Of a stretch of DNA of 64,000 bases, positions 8,382 to 17,611 are shown piece by piece. Under the pieces are notes generated by a model that was not told the origin of the DNA, did no database searches, and saw only the letters and a list, made by a program, of their open reading frames with translations. Source of the stretch: Nitrospirae bacterium JdFR-85 (GTDB lineage Bacteria > Nitrospirota > Thermodesulfovibrionia > Thermodesulfovibrionales > JdFR-85); assembly GCA_002011745.1 (NCBI GenBank), contig MTOU01000013.1, positions 186 through 64,185 on the forward strand. The letters run 5' to 3'. A program made the position numbers and the translations under genes. Positions within the stretch are counted from its first letter, which is position 1; every line of letters starts with the position of its first letter.

Positions 8382-9669
8382 AAGAGCCAGAAAGGGTGAA
8401 TTGACCGAAGAGATTAAAGAAGTAGCAAAGGCAGAAGCTCTGGATGCAGAAGTAGTACTGGAGCGGGTTGCAAAAGGCCAGATCGTAATCCCTGCCAACA
8501 AGAATAGAAAAACCCGTGTTGTAGGCATAGGTAAGGGATTGCGGACCAAGGTAAATGCCTCAATAGGCACCTCAACAGAGATAGCGGATCTGGATATGGA
8601 GGTAGAGAAGGCACGTATAGCAGAAAGATATGGTGCTGATACATTGATGGATCTCAGCGTTGGAGGAGATATTGTTGCTATAAGAAAGGCTGTAATGGAA
8701 GCAGTAAGTCTGCCTGTAGGTACAGTACCACTTTATGAAGCCTTTGCAATAGCCATTGAGAAATATGGTGCCGCAGTTAACATGCCTATGGAACTTCTAT
8801 GGGAGGTTACTGAGAGGCAGTGTGAGGAAGGGGTAGCCTTTATGGCAATCCACTGTGGCATCAATAGGCAGACTGTTGAAATGCTTAGACAGCAGCAGTA
8901 CCGGTTCGGCGGGCTTGTCTCCAAAGGGGGTTCTTATATGGTAGCATGGATGGAACACAACAATAAGGAGAATCCTCTTTATGAACACTTTGACAGGGTA
9001 GTAGAGATTCTGAAAAAATATGATGTGGTTCTCAGTCTTGGCAATGGTTTCAGAGCAGGCGCAATCCATGATTCCACAGATAGGGTTCAAATACAGGAAC
9101 TTCTTATTAACTGTGAGCTTGCAGAACTGGGTAGACAGATGGGATGCCAGACAATGGTTGAAGGACCTGGTCATATTCCAATAAATGAGATAGAAGCTAA
9201 CATCATTTTGGAGAAGAAGATGTCAGGGGAGGCACCATTTTATATGCTTGGTCCTATCACAACAGACATTGCCCCTGGTTATGACCATATCACCGCAGCA
9301 ATAGGGGCAGCACTGTCATCTGCCTATGGGGCTGACTTTATTTGCTATGTAACCCCTTCAGAGCATCTGGGACTTCCTTTCCCTGAGGATGTTCGTGAAG
9401 GGGTGATAGCAGCCCGTATAGCTACTCATGTGGGGGATATGATCAAATATGGCCATAAGGACAGAGACAAGGAGATGTCAAAGGCCCGTAGAGACATGGA
9501 CTGGACACGCCAGTTTGCCCTTGCCATAGACCCAGAAAGGGCAAAAGAGATAAAGACAAAACGTAAAAGCAACAATGGTCCTACCTGTACAATGTGTGGC
9601 AGTTTCTGTGCAAACTACATCCTCAGTGATATGTTCAGGATAGACCTGAAGGACTCTGAAAAGGAGTGA
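8368..9669 (+). CDS. ThiC-family radical SAM enzyme, probably BzaF-type
   Basis: This ThiC-superfamily enzyme rearranges aminoimidazole ribotide. Visible marks are NASIGTSTEIADL, the VEGPGHIPINEIEANI stretch, MLGPITTDIAPGYDHI and a C-terminal cluster motif at about C407, C410 and C414. The cluster spacing is CX2CX3C, against CX2CX4C in E. coli ThiC. ATG at 8368 is preferred over 8350 because cagggaggtca lies just ahead. Its position between cbiE and cbiG suggests BzaF, the anaerobic 5-hydroxybenzimidazole synthase that makes the lower ligand of B12. Ordinary ThiC (thiamin pyrimidine synthesis) cannot be excluded by reading alone. Confidence 0.85.
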   Translation: MTQIERARKGELTEEIKEVAKAEALDAEVVLERVAKGQIVIPANKNRKTRVVGIGKGLRTKVNASIGTSTEIADLDMEVEKARIAERYGADTLMDLSVGGDIVAIRKAVMEAVSLPVGTVPLYEAFAIAIEKYGAAVNMPMELLWEVTERQCEEGVAFMAIHCGINRQTVEMLRQQQYRFGGLVSKGGSYMVAWMEHNNKENPLYEHFDRVVEILKKYDVVLSLGNGFRAGAIHDSTDRVQIQELLINCELAELGRQMGCQTMVEGPGHIPINEIEANIILEKKMSGEAPFYMLGPITTDIAPGYDHITAAIGAALSSAYGADFICYVTPSEHLGLPFPEDVREGVIAARIATHVGDMIKYGHKDRDKEMSKARRDMDWTRQFALAIDPERAKEIKTKRKSNNGPTCTMCGSFCANYILSDMFRIDLKDSEKE

Positions 9670-9679
9670 TGAACATAGA

Positions 9680-10483
9680 TTGAATATGAATACCAGCATT
9701 GCACTGTTCAGCATAACCGAACTGGGATACAAAATAGGCTTAAAAATCGCAGAAGAATTGAATGCAGATCTGTACATCTTTCATAGGGTAAATTGCTGTT
9801 GGGAGACCAGAGTAAGAACCATGACCTTTTCGTCTCTGTCTATCAAGCTTAGAGAAGTCTTCTTTAAGTATAAAGGACTGATTTTTGTAATGTCTACAGG
9901 TATTGTGACAAGAGTTATCGCACCTCTTCTTAGAGACAAACACAATGATCCTGCTGTTGTGGTCCATGATGAGATGGGTAGATTCTGTATAAGCCTTCTT
10001 TCAGGCCATGAAGGCGGGGCAAATGAGCTCTGCTATCAGGTAAGTTCTATCACAGGAGCTGATCCTGTAGTCACAACCGCCTCTGAAGCAAACAGAGTGT
10101 ATATCTGTGGTATTGGATATAAAAAAGAGGCAACAAAGGATACTCTAATTAGGGCTATTATTGAAGGTTGTAACCTTATTGGTATCTCCCCTGAAGATCT
10201 CCGATGTCTTGCCAGTGGATGGCTGAAACAGAATGAGCAGACCTTAAAGGAAACAGCAAAGGAGCTTGGTACTTATATACGATTTATACCAAAGTGGTTA
10301 ATACAGGATTTTTATAAAAAGAATCCTTCACTACATAGATCAGAAAGGGTAAAAAGACTTACAGGTGTGTATGGAATTGCAGAGCCCTGTGCTCTGCTTT
10401 CAGGCAAAAACACCGAGCTTGTTCTTAAAAGAAAGGTCATTGGGGGAGTAACAGTAGCCATAGCCAGGGAGGGTTTGCGTTAA
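9680..10483 (+). CDS. cbiG: cobalt-precorrin-5A hydrolase CbiG
   Basis: CbiG opens the delta-lactone and releases acetaldehyde during ring contraction. It is recognised by FVMSTGIVTRVIAPLL, DPAVVVHDEMGRF, LLSGHEGGANEL and the short C-terminal domain with YKKEATKDT. The length of 267 residues is on the short side. The start is uncertain: TTG at 9680 lies 13 bases after aaggag, while an in-frame ATG at 9686 lies 19 bases after it. Confidence 0.9.
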   Translation: MNMNTSIALFSITELGYKIGLKIAEELNADLYIFHRVNCCWETRVRTMTFSSLSIKLREVFFKYKGLIFVMSTGIVTRVIAPLLRDKHNDPAVVVHDEMGRFCISLLSGHEGGANELCYQVSSITGADPVVTTASEANRVYICGIGYKKEATKDTLIRAIIEGCNLIGISPEDLRCLASGWLKQNEQTLKETAKELGTYIRFIPKWLIQDFYKKNPSLHRSERVKRLTGVYGIAEPCALLSGKNTELVLKRKVIGGVTVAIAREGLR

Positions 10484-11193
10484 TGGTCCTGATACTTGGT
10501 GGAACCACAGAGGCTCTGAAGATGGCAGATGAACTTCTTGAGAATGGTGAAGAATTTGTAATCACTGTTGCTACAGAGTATGGATATCAAATCTCTATGC
10601 AGAAGTTTGGTAAAAAGGTTATCAAGATAAAATTTACAGAGGAGTCTCTCAGACGATTTATACAGGAAATGAGAATAAAGAAGATACTCGACTGTACCCA
10701 TCCATATGCTGAACAGATCACCTCAGTGGCAGAGAAGATTGCGAAAGCTGAATCAGTAGAATACCTACGACACAACAGAAAGATTGATCTGTCTGCTGAG
10801 TATGAAAGAAGAGTTTCTGTGGAAAGTCTCGATGAAGCAGCCACAAAGATACTGGAGCTTGGTCTGATGAGACCTCTCTTTACAACAGGAAGTAAGTACC
10901 TGAAGTTCATGAGTAAACTGAAACAGAGGGAAGTCTTTGTGAGGGTACTTCCCTCCGAAGACTCCATCAGGGCATGCCTCAGAGCAGGCATCAAGCCACA
11001 GAATATAATAGCTATGCATGGTCCATTCTCAGTACAGATGAACCTTGCCATTATACACCAATACAGTATTGACTCCTTAGTAAGCAAAAGCTCCGGCAGA
11101 GAGGGAGGCTTTTTGGAGAAACTTGAGGCTGCACGCCAGAGTGGCATATGGATTATCGTTGTTGAGCATAAAAAGAAAGGAGTTACAGAATGA
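10483..11193 (+). CDS. cbiJ: cobalt-precorrin-6A reductase CbiJ
   Basis: CbiJ/CobK reduces cobalt-precorrin-6A with NAD(P)H. It begins LILGGTTEALKMADEL, the family's nucleotide-binding start, and has LDCTHPYAEQIT, LFTTGSKYL and the VSKSSGREGGFLEKLEAA region. It has 236 residues. The ATG overlaps the cbiG stop by one base, and its end overlaps the cbiF-cbiH gene by four. Confidence 0.92.
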   Translation: MVLILGGTTEALKMADELLENGEEFVITVATEYGYQISMQKFGKKVIKIKFTEESLRRFIQEMRIKKILDCTHPYAEQITSVAEKIAKAESVEYLRHNRKIDLSAEYERRVSVESLDEAATKILELGLMRPLFTTGSKYLKFMSKLKQREVFVRVLPSEDSIRACLRAGIKPQNIIAMHGPFSVQMNLAIIHQYSIDSLVSKSSGREGGFLEKLEAARQSGIWIIVVEHKKKGVTE

Positions 11194-12722
11194 AAAAGAT
11201 ATATTTTGTTAGTGCTGGCCCTGGAGACCCTGAGCTTCTGACGATTAAAGCCCGCAGACTCCTTGATGAGGCAGATGTAGTGATATACACAGGAAGCCTC
11301 ATTAATCTTAAAATACTTAAGGGTCTTAAAGCCGAACTATATGATTCTTCAGGCATGAGCCTGGATGAGATTACAAAAGTGATTGTTTCATCTCTGAAAG
11401 AAGACAAAAAGGTGGTAAGGCTCCATAGTGGAGATACATCCTTTTACAGCAGTGTATCAGAACAGATCAGTAGACTAACAAAGATGGGAATATACTATGA
11501 AATTGTACCTGGTGTCTCTTCAGCCTCTGCCACTTCGGCAAAGCTTGGGCAGGAACTCACTATACCTGAGGTGAGCCAAACCATAATTTTCAGTCGTCTT
11601 GAGGGCAGAACCCCTGTGCCCAAAAGTGAGAGACTGAAGGCACTTGCTACACATAGGGCTACAATGGTCATCTTCCTGAGTATAGGTATGATTGACAGAG
11701 TAGTGAAAGAACTAACTGAAGGAGGCTATCCTCCTGATACTCCTGTTGTGGTTGCCTACAAGGTGTCTTGGCCTCAGGAAATGCTTATAAGGGGCACTCT
11801 GGAAAATATAGCAGAGAAGGTTAAGGCAGAGAATATCCAAAGGACTGCCCTGATCCTTGTAGGAGAAGCTCTCAGAGCCTCTGAAGGTAAAGCAACTCCA
11901 GAATCAAGACTCTATAACAGGAACTTCAGCCATTCATACAGAAATCTTGGGCAACAGAAAGGCAAATTATTTATTGTAGGAATAGGCCCTGGGGGCAAAG
12001 AGCACATGAGCCCTCTGGCCTATAGGTCCATAGAGCAGGCTGATCTGATTGTAGGTTATACCACCTATGTTGAACTAATAAGGGACTTGGCTGCTAGCAA
12101 GGAGGTAGTGACAACCCCTATGACTCAGGAGATACAAAGGTGCGATATAGCCCTCAAGGCTGCTGAAAGTGGCAGAAGAGTTGCCCTTGTCTCAGGAGGA
12201 GACCCTGGAATATATGCTCTTGCAGGGCTTGTCTTTGAAATGATAAGTACAAAGGCAGAGCCTCCTAACATAGAGATAGAGGTAATTCCTGGGATTCCTG
12301 CCCTTTCTGCCTGTGCTTCAAAACTTGGAGCACCCCTAATGCACGACTTTGTTACAGTCAGTCTCTCTGACAGACTAACTCCATGGAGGATGATTGAACA
12401 GAGGTTGAGGGCTGCCAGTCAGGCAGACTTTGTGATAGTCCTCTACAATCCTCAAAGTCGTGGAAGAGAAGGTTATTTAAGAAGAGCTATTAAGATAATT
12501 TCTGAGTACAGATCTCCGGATACACCGGTAGGGGTTGTCAAAGCTGCCACAAGAAAGAATGAAAAGATATGGGTCTGTACCCTTTCTACCCTCAACACAG
12601 AGGAAATAGATATGCAAAGTACAGTTATAGTGGGCAACTCTACCACTTTCCTCTGGAATGAATGGATGGTAACACCAAGGGGTTACTCAAAGAAGTACAG
12701 TCTGAATCTAAATAATTCTTGA
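11190..12722 (+). CDS. cbiFH: CbiF-CbiH fusion: C11- and C17-methyltransferase
   Basis: Two complete corrin methyltransferases lie in one 510-residue chain. Residues 1 to about 245 are CbiF (precorrin-4 C11-methyltransferase: SAGPGDPELLTIKA, RLHSGDTSFYSS, IVPGVSSASA). Residues about 255-510 are CbiH (precorrin-3B C17-methyltransferase, ring contraction: VGIGPGGKEHMSP, LVSGGDPGIYALA, VIPGIPALSAC, VVKAATRKNEK). The linker runs about RNFSHSYRNLGQQKG. The two enzymes act in succession (C17, then C11), so the fusion may channel unstable intermediates. The order in the chain is the reverse of the order of action. Confidence 0.93.
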   Translation: MKKIYFVSAGPGDPELLTIKARRLLDEADVVIYTGSLINLKILKGLKAELYDSSGMSLDEITKVIVSSLKEDKKVVRLHSGDTSFYSSVSEQISRLTKMGIYYEIVPGVSSASATSAKLGQELTIPEVSQTIIFSRLEGRTPVPKSERLKALATHRATMVIFLSIGMIDRVVKELTEGGYPPDTPVVVAYKVSWPQEMLIRGTLENIAEKVKAENIQRTALILVGEALRASEGKATPESRLYNRNFSHSYRNLGQQKGKLFIVGIGPGGKEHMSPLAYRSIEQADLIVGYTTYVELIRDLAASKEVVTTPMTQEIQRCDIALKAAESGRRVALVSGGDPGIYALAGLVFEMISTKAEPPNIEIEVIPGIPALSACASKLGAPLMHDFVTVSLSDRLTPWRMIEQRLRAASQADFVIVLYNPQSRGREGYLRRAIKIISEYRSPDTPVGVVKAATRKNEKIWVCTLSTLNTEEIDMQSTVIVGNSTTFLWNEWMVTPRGYSKKYSLNLNNS

Positions 12723-12734
12723 GGAGGGGAATAT

Positions 12735-13361
12735 ATGACCCAGAAAGGCGAAAGGATTGAAGAAGAAAGTTTTATGATTATTGAAAGGTCTCTCCGGAGA
12801 ATACATCCTGAGGAATTCCTGCCTGTGGTGAAGAGGGTAATTCATGCTACAGGAGACTTTGAGTATGAAACACTTCTCAGATTTCATCCCCTGGCTATCA
12901 GAAAAGGCACAGAGGCTATAAGGACAGGCAGGGACATCCTTGTAGATGTGAAGATGGTTGAGGCAGGCATCAACAGAAAGCTCCTTGAGAAATTTGGTTG
13001 TAGAATTATATGCAATATAAATGAGCCTCAGGTTGAAGTTATTGCAAGCTCTCTTAATATGACAAAAGCGGAAGTGGCTATGGAGAGAGTGGTATCGAAA
13101 GACCACGACATAGGGATAGTAGTAGTGGGCAATGCACCTACAGCCCTGCTCATAACAATGGAATTGATTGAAAAAAGGCTTTTATGTCCTGAATTGGTTG
13201 TTGGAGTGCCTGTGGGTTTTGTAAAGGCTGTGGAATCTAAAGAGGCTCTGAGTAGAAAGCCTTATCCCTTTATCACATGTCTGGGAAATAAAGGAGGCAG
13301 TTCTGTGGCTGCAGCCATTGTAAATGCTCTTATAAAACTGGCAAATCATTTGACAAATTGA
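12735..13361 (+). CDS. cbiC: cobalt-precorrin-8 methylmutase CbiC
   Basis: CbiC moves the C11 methyl to C12, giving cobyrinic acid. It shows RVIHATGDFEY with the catalytic histidine, MVEAGINR and VVGNAPTALL, followed by VGVPVGFV. It has 208 residues. The start is supported by gaggagggga. It is the last corrin gene here; amidation and later genes (cbiA, cbiP, cbiB, cob genes) are not in the window. Confidence 0.94.
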   Translation: MTQKGERIEEESFMIIERSLRRIHPEEFLPVVKRVIHATGDFEYETLLRFHPLAIRKGTEAIRTGRDILVDVKMVEAGINRKLLEKFGCRIICNINEPQVEVIASSLNMTKAEVAMERVVSKDHDIGIVVVGNAPTALLITMELIEKRLLCPELVVGVPVGFVKAVESKEALSRKPYPFITCLGNKGGSSVAAAIVNALIKLANHLTN

Positions 13362-13399
13362 CTTATCCAGAGAGAGATTTTATAATGTCTTCATAGGGA

Positions 13400-13843
13400 A
13401 TGTGTGAGATTGTGCTTGTAAGTGCCTGCTTGGCAGGACTCAAAACAAGATATGATGCTCAGGCAAGCCCACATGAAAGGGTTATAGAGCTTCTGAGGGA
13501 GGGAAAGGCATTGCCTGTCTGTCCTGAACAACTGGGAGGATTGCCAACCCCAAGAGACAAGGCGGAAATAGACTCAGGCTCTGGGGAAGAGGTTCTTAAG
13601 GGGCTAAGCAGAATTTTGAACGAAAAAGGAGAAGACATTACAGATAAATTTGTTCGTGGAGCTACTGAGACACTGAAGATTGTAGAGATGATGGGTATAA
13701 AAAGGGCTATAATGAAAGAAAGAAGTCCATCCTGTGGTGTGAACTCTATTATACGAGGGGGTAGAGAGGTGCGAGGCAAAGGAGTCACCACTGCCCTCCT
13801 TCAGGACAGAGGAATAGAGGTAATAAGTAGTGATTCCCTTTAA
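13400..13843 (+). CDS. DUF523 family protein
   Basis: This 147-residue protein of the YbbK/DUF523 family shows VSACLAGLKTRYD near the N-terminus, PVCPEQLGGLPTPR and MKERSPSCG. The conserved cysteines (about C9, C40 and C112) are in place. The family function is unknown; the cysteines suggest metal or cofactor binding. It lies 38 bases after cbiC and overlaps the rhomboid gene, so it may be on the tail of the corrin transcript. Confidence 0.88.
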   Translation: MCEIVLVSACLAGLKTRYDAQASPHERVIELLREGKALPVCPEQLGGLPTPRDKAEIDSGSGEEVLKGLSRILNEKGEDITDKFVRGATETLKIVEMMGIKRAIMKERSPSCGVNSIIRGGREVRGKGVTTALLQDRGIEVISSDSL

Positions 13844-14501
13844 AGACGAAAACCCCACAACAAGATTCCCCTTTCTCACAATTATCCTAATAGGGTTAAA
13901 CATAGCAATCTTTTTTATTACCCTTGTACATCCTTCAGGTTTCCAGAAGATACTTTATAGTTACGGTGCTATTCCCAAGAGTCTTATCACTCTCAGGACT
14001 GAGCAACCCATACCAGCACCATTAACAGTCTTCAGTTCTATGTTTATGCATGGTGGTATATTCCACATAGCTGGGAACATGCTCTATCTATGGATATTTG
14101 GTAACAATATAGAAGATAGACTGGGCCACCTCAGATTTCTGATCTTCTATCTTCTGAGTGGAGTTATTGCGGCATATTCCCATGCCCTCTCCTCTCCCTC
14201 TTCAGAGATACCCATGATAGGAGCAAGTGGAGCTGTAGCAGGAATTCTGGGAGCATACCTCTTGCTTTATCCAACCGCAAAAGTGCATACTTTAATATTC
14301 TTTGGATTCTTTATTCAGATAGTAAGAATACCGGCATTAATAGTAATTGGGTTTTGGGGGTTAATACAGATTATAAATGGTGTAATGAGTAAGGGCTTTA
14401 TGACTCAGAGTGGTGTGGCATGGTTTGCACATATCGGTGGTTTTATCTTTGGACTGTTGACGATTAAACTATGGTTGCCCAAAAGAAGAGGATGGAGGTA
14501 A
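13830..14501 (+). CDS. rhomboid family intramembrane serine protease
   Basis: This 223-residue protein has six or seven membrane helices. The catalytic serine is in GASGAVAGILGAY and the histidine in AHIGGFIFG. The loop-1 and TM2 marks MFMHGGIFHIAGNMLYLWIFG are also present. Start GTG at 13830 overlaps the DUF523 gene by 14 bases. Substrate unknown. It begins with the MIPFKDENPT text common in bacterial rhomboids. Confidence 0.93.
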   Translation: MIPFKDENPTTRFPFLTIILIGLNIAIFFITLVHPSGFQKILYSYGAIPKSLITLRTEQPIPAPLTVFSSMFMHGGIFHIAGNMLYLWIFGNNIEDRLGHLRFLIFYLLSGVIAAYSHALSSPSSEIPMIGASGAVAGILGAYLLLYPTAKVHTLIFFGFFIQIVRIPALIVIGFWGLIQIINGVMSKGFMTQSGVAWFAHIGGFIFGLLTIKLWLPKRRGWR

Positions 14502-14505
14502 ATCA

Positions 14506-15360
14506 GTGGTAGTAGTATGTCCTAAGTGTAAGGCAAAGCTCAAGATTCCTGATGAGAAAATCTCACCCGATGGCAGTAGATTTAGATGTCCTAAGTGTAA
14601 TACAGTACTGCTCATAAGAAAACCTGTCAAAAAGGTAAAGGAATTAAATAAGGAACTTGTACTGATAGCACATGCGGATAATACAGTAATTGAGAAGGGA
14701 AAAAGGGTAATCGAAGAGCTGGGCTTTAAAGTCCTAACTGCCAAGGATGGGATAGAAGCGATGGTCCTTGCAATGAGAGAACACCCCTTTATGGCCTTTA
14801 TAGATGTAGCCCTACCCAAGATATATGGATTTGAAGTATGTAAAAGACTAAAAAGCAGAAAAGAGACATCAGACATAAAAATAATACTTATAACCTCTGT
14901 TTATGAAAAGACCCGTTACAAGAGAGAGCCCTCTTCTCTTTATGGTGCAGATGATTACATAGAAGGACCGGAAATAGAAACTGCAATAAGAGAAAAACTC
15001 TTAGGAACCAAAGAACCTGAAAAAGAAGAAAAACCTGGGCCTCCTGTTATGGAGAAACCCCCTGAGGCACCAACAACTCCAGAGATATCCAGACCAACTG
15101 AAGAGATTGAAGATGAATCTATAGAAAGGGCCCGCAGGCTTGTGAGAACTATACTCTCAGATATAATGCTTTATCACTCAGAGAAGGCAAAAGAATCAAT
15201 TCTGAGGGGTACTTTCCGTGAAGACTTCTCATCCCAACTCTCAGAAGGGCTGAAGCTCTACAATATGAGAATACCAGAGGAAGTAAGACAAAAAGGTGAT
15301 TTTTTCAATGAAGAGATTGAAAGATTTCTAAAGGAAACAAAAGAGAAATACAGCACTTAG
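14506..15360 (+). CDS. zinc-ribbon plus receiver-like domain protein
   Basis: This 284-residue protein starts with a four-cysteine ribbon (CPKCKAKLKIP...RCPKC, residues 5-30). A receiver-like domain (about 47-165) keeps the phosphoacceptor-like D in AFIDVALPK. The conserved Lys region reads IEGPEIE, so phosphorylation may be lost. A Pro/Glu-rich linker and an alpha-helical C-terminus (about 200-284) follow. Start GTG at 14506 has ggagg upstream. Similar ribbon-receiver proteins occur in Nitrospirota and deltaproteobacteria, with unknown partners. Confidence 0.75.
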   Translation: MVVVCPKCKAKLKIPDEKISPDGSRFRCPKCNTVLLIRKPVKKVKELNKELVLIAHADNTVIEKGKRVIEELGFKVLTAKDGIEAMVLAMREHPFMAFIDVALPKIYGFEVCKRLKSRKETSDIKIILITSVYEKTRYKREPSSLYGADDYIEGPEIETAIREKLLGTKEPEKEEKPGPPVMEKPPEAPTTPEISRPTEEIEDESIERARRLVRTILSDIMLYHSEKAKESILRGTFREDFSSQLSEGLKLYNMRIPEEVRQKGDFFNEEIERFLKETKEKYST

Positions 15361-15457
15361 CAATTTAAAAAAATTAGAAAAATTCAGGAAAGTGGCAATA
15401 AATAGTAATATCTATCAATAAATATAAATATGTTTTATTTTCCTTCCAAAATTACTC
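15361..15457. other. A/T-rich spacer before groES
   Basis: A strongly A/T-rich stretch that contains no convincing gene. It leads into the groES promoter. The whole gap to groES (15361-15631) holds only the promoter, the CIRCE element and a leader of about 110 bases with the ribosome site aaagaaaggagtgtg. Confidence 0.5.
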
Positions 15458-15486
15458 TTGCCATAAAATGCAAAAAACTATTATAT
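15458..15486 (+). promoter_or_regulatory. groES sigma70-type promoter
   Basis: TTGCCA (15458-15463), a 17-base spacer, then TTATAT (15481-15486). The -10 box abuts the CIRCE element, so HrcA bound there would block initiation. Confidence 0.65.
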
Positions 15487-15512
15487 TAGCACTCGTCAGG
15501 AGTGAGTGCTAA
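15486..15512. promoter_or_regulatory. CIRCE element (HrcA operator)
   Basis: TTAGCACTC (15486-15494), nine bases, then GAGTGCTAA (15504-15512). This matches the CIRCE consensus exactly in both arms. HrcA represses groESL through it; hrcA itself is not in the window. Confidence 0.97.
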
Positions 15513-15631
15513 CAATTCTGCTCTCTTCTTAAGACTCTTCCATAAGTTCTGTGAGAGGCTATAAAAGGAGATGATAAATATAAAAGGCTGCTTGCAGCCT
15601 GAAAAATTCTAAAAAGAAAGGAGTGTGAGCT

Positions 15632-15895
15632 ATGAAGTTTAAACCACTGAAGGACAGGGTTTTCATATCTTACACCGAGGAGATGGAGAGGACTCCTGGT
15701 GGTATTTATGTGCCGGATACGGCAAAGGAGAAACCTCAGAGAGGAAAGGTGGAGGCGATAGGCTCTGAGGTGAAAGAAGTGAAGGTTGGTGACGAGGTGA
15801 TGTTTGACAGGTATGCTGGCTCCAAGATAAAGATGAATGGTACTGAGTATCTGATTGTCAAAGAGGAAGACATCCTCGGCATTGTGGAAGAGTAA
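15632..15895 (+). CDS. groES: co-chaperonin GroES
   Basis: This 87-residue Hsp10 caps the GroEL ring. It has the usual start (MKFKPLKDRVFI), a mobile loop with GGIYVPDTAKEKPQRG and the VGDEVMFDRYAG roof segment. A strong ribosome site (gaaaggagtgtg) precedes it. It is the first gene of the HrcA/CIRCE-controlled operon and lies 64 bases ahead of groEL. Confidence 0.98.
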   Translation: MKFKPLKDRVFISYTEEMERTPGGIYVPDTAKEKPQRGKVEAIGSEVKEVKVGDEVMFDRYAGSKIKMNGTEYLIVKEEDILGIVEE

Positions 15896-15959
15896 TCTTT
15901 GAAAAAGGGCATAGCCCTGAAAAATTCAGCAAAGTTAAATACAGAAGGAGGTGGATGTT

Positions 15960-17579
15960 ATGGCTGCAAAGCAGTTGATATTCAATGAAGAGGCAAGAAA
16001 TGCTATTCTGAGAGGAGTAACAACCCTTACAGATGCTGTAAAGGCAACCCTTGGTCCAAAAGGCAGAAATGTAATAATCGACAGAAAATTTGGCACCCCT
16101 AACATCACAAAGGATGGTGTTACTGTAGCAAAAGAGATTGAACTAAAAGAGCCTTTTGAGAACATGGGTGCCCAGCTCGTAAGAGAGGTTGCATCAAAAA
16201 CCTCAGACACTGCTGGTGATGGTACCACAACAGCTACACTTCTGGCCTATTCTATTTATAAAGAGGGCATGAAGAATGTTGCTGCTGGTGCCAATCCAAT
16301 GGACCTGAAGAGGGGAATCGATAAGGCTGTTGAGGTGGCTGTTGAGGAGTTGAAGAAGATGAGCAAACCTGTACAGGAGAAGAAGGAGATTGCACAGGTT
16401 GGAGCGATCTCTGCAAATAATGACATGTCAATCGGCGAGCTGATAGCAGATGCAATGGACAAGGTGGGCAAGGACGGTGTAATCACAGTAGAAGAAGCAA
16501 AGGGACTTGAGACCACCCTCGAGGTTGTGGAGGGAATGCAGTTTGACAGGGGTTATATCTCACCCTATTTCATCACAGACCCAGAGAGAATGGAGTGTGT
16601 CCTTGAGGACTGTTTCATCCTCTGTCATGACAAGAAGATATCCAGCATGCGTGATCTTGTACCACTGCTTGAGCAGATTGCCAAGATGGGTAAACCCCTG
16701 CTCATCATAGCAGAGGATGTGGAGGGTGAAGCACTGGCAACGCTTGTGGTGAACAAGCTGAGAGGTACACTCCAGGTATGTGCTGTGAAGGCACCGGGCT
16801 TTGGTGAAAGAAGAAAGGCCATGCTTGAGGATATAGCCATTCTCACAGGTGGTACAGTGATTTCAGAAGATATTGGAATGAAGCTGGAGAATGTGAAGAT
16901 CACAGATCTTGGAAGGGCAAAGAAGGTAACCGTAGACAAGGAGAATACTACCATTGTTGAGGGCGCGGGAGACCCTGCCAAGATCCAGGGCAGAATCAAA
17001 CAGATAAAGACACAAATCGAGGAGACCACATCTGACTATGACAGGGAGAAACTCCAGGAGCGTCTTGCCAAACTCGCAGGTGGTGTGGCTGTAATCAATG
17101 TTGGTGCTGCCACTGAGACAGAGATGAAGGAAAAGAAGGCGAGGGTGGAGGATGCACTCCATGCCACAAGGGCTGCTGTTGAAGAGGGAATAGTACCAGG
17201 TGGTGGTGTGGCACTTCTGAGGTGTATTCCTGCACTTGACAAACTCAAACTGGAAGGTGATCAGCAGATTGGGGTGGAGATTGTTAAGAAAGCCCTTGAG
17301 GAACCTACAAAGCAGATCATAGCGAACGCAGGGCTTGAGGCATCAATAATTGTTGAGAAAATCAAGGAGTCTAAAAACAAGAACTTTGGTTTTGATGCAC
17401 AGAAAGAAGAGTATGCTGATATGTTCGAGGCTGGAGTGATTGACCCAACAAAGGTTACAAGGACAGCACTCCAGAACGCTGCTTCAGTGGCAGGGCTGAT
17501 GCTTACCACATCTGTGATGGTCACAGAGCTGCCTGAGAAAGAGGAGAAGACGCCTACCCCAGGAATGGATATGTACTAA
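15960..17579 (+). CDS. groEL: chaperonin GroEL
   Basis: Hsp60 chaperonin of 539 residues from ATG 15960, with agaaggaggtgg directly ahead; an in-frame GTG at 15951 is less likely. Marks include [17 protein letters not shown], the ATP-site GDGTTTAT and, near the C-terminus, [19 protein letters not shown]. The tail ends TPGMDMY, without the GGM repeats of many GroELs. It is co-transcribed with groES and followed by a strong terminator. Confidence 0.98.
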   Translation: MAAKQLIFNEEARNAILRGVTTLTDAVKATLGPKGRNVIIDRKFGTPNITKDGVTVAKEIELKEPFENMGAQLVREVASKTSDTAGDGTTTATLLAYSIYKEGMKNVAAGANPMDLKRGIDKAVEVAVEELKKMSKPVQEKKEIAQVGAISANNDMSIGELIADAMDKVGKDGVITVEEAKGLETTLEVVEGMQFDRGYISPYFITDPERMECVLEDCFILCHDKKISSMRDLVPLLEQIAKMGKPLLIIAEDVEGEALATLVVNKLRGTLQVCAVKAPGFGERRKAMLEDIAILTGGTVISEDIGMKLENVKITDLGRAKKVTVDKENTTIVEGAGDPAKIQGRIKQIKTQIEETTSDYDREKLQERLAKLAGGVAVINVGAATETEMKEKKARVEDALHATRAAVEEGIVPGGGVALLRCIPALDKLKLEGDQQIGVEIVKKALEEPTKQIIANAGLEASIIVEKIKESKNKNFGFDAQKEEYADMFEAGVIDPTKVTRTALQNAASVAGLMLTTSVMVTELPEKEEKTPTPGMDMY

Positions 17580-17586
17580 GAAGAAA

Positions 17587-17611
17587 AAGGAGGGCTAAGC
17601 CCTCCTTTTTT
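17587..17611. terminator. Rho-independent terminator after groEL
   Basis: AAGGAGGGC (17587-17595) pairs with GCCCTCCTT (17599-17607) around TAA, followed by a T-run. The upstream A-run lets it also work on the minus strand, where the convergent membrane-protein gene ends at 17610. Confidence 0.92.

Noticed and set aside
13400-13843. CbiT or another late corrin enzyme
   Set aside because: The sequence matches DUF523 and has no SAM-binding motif.
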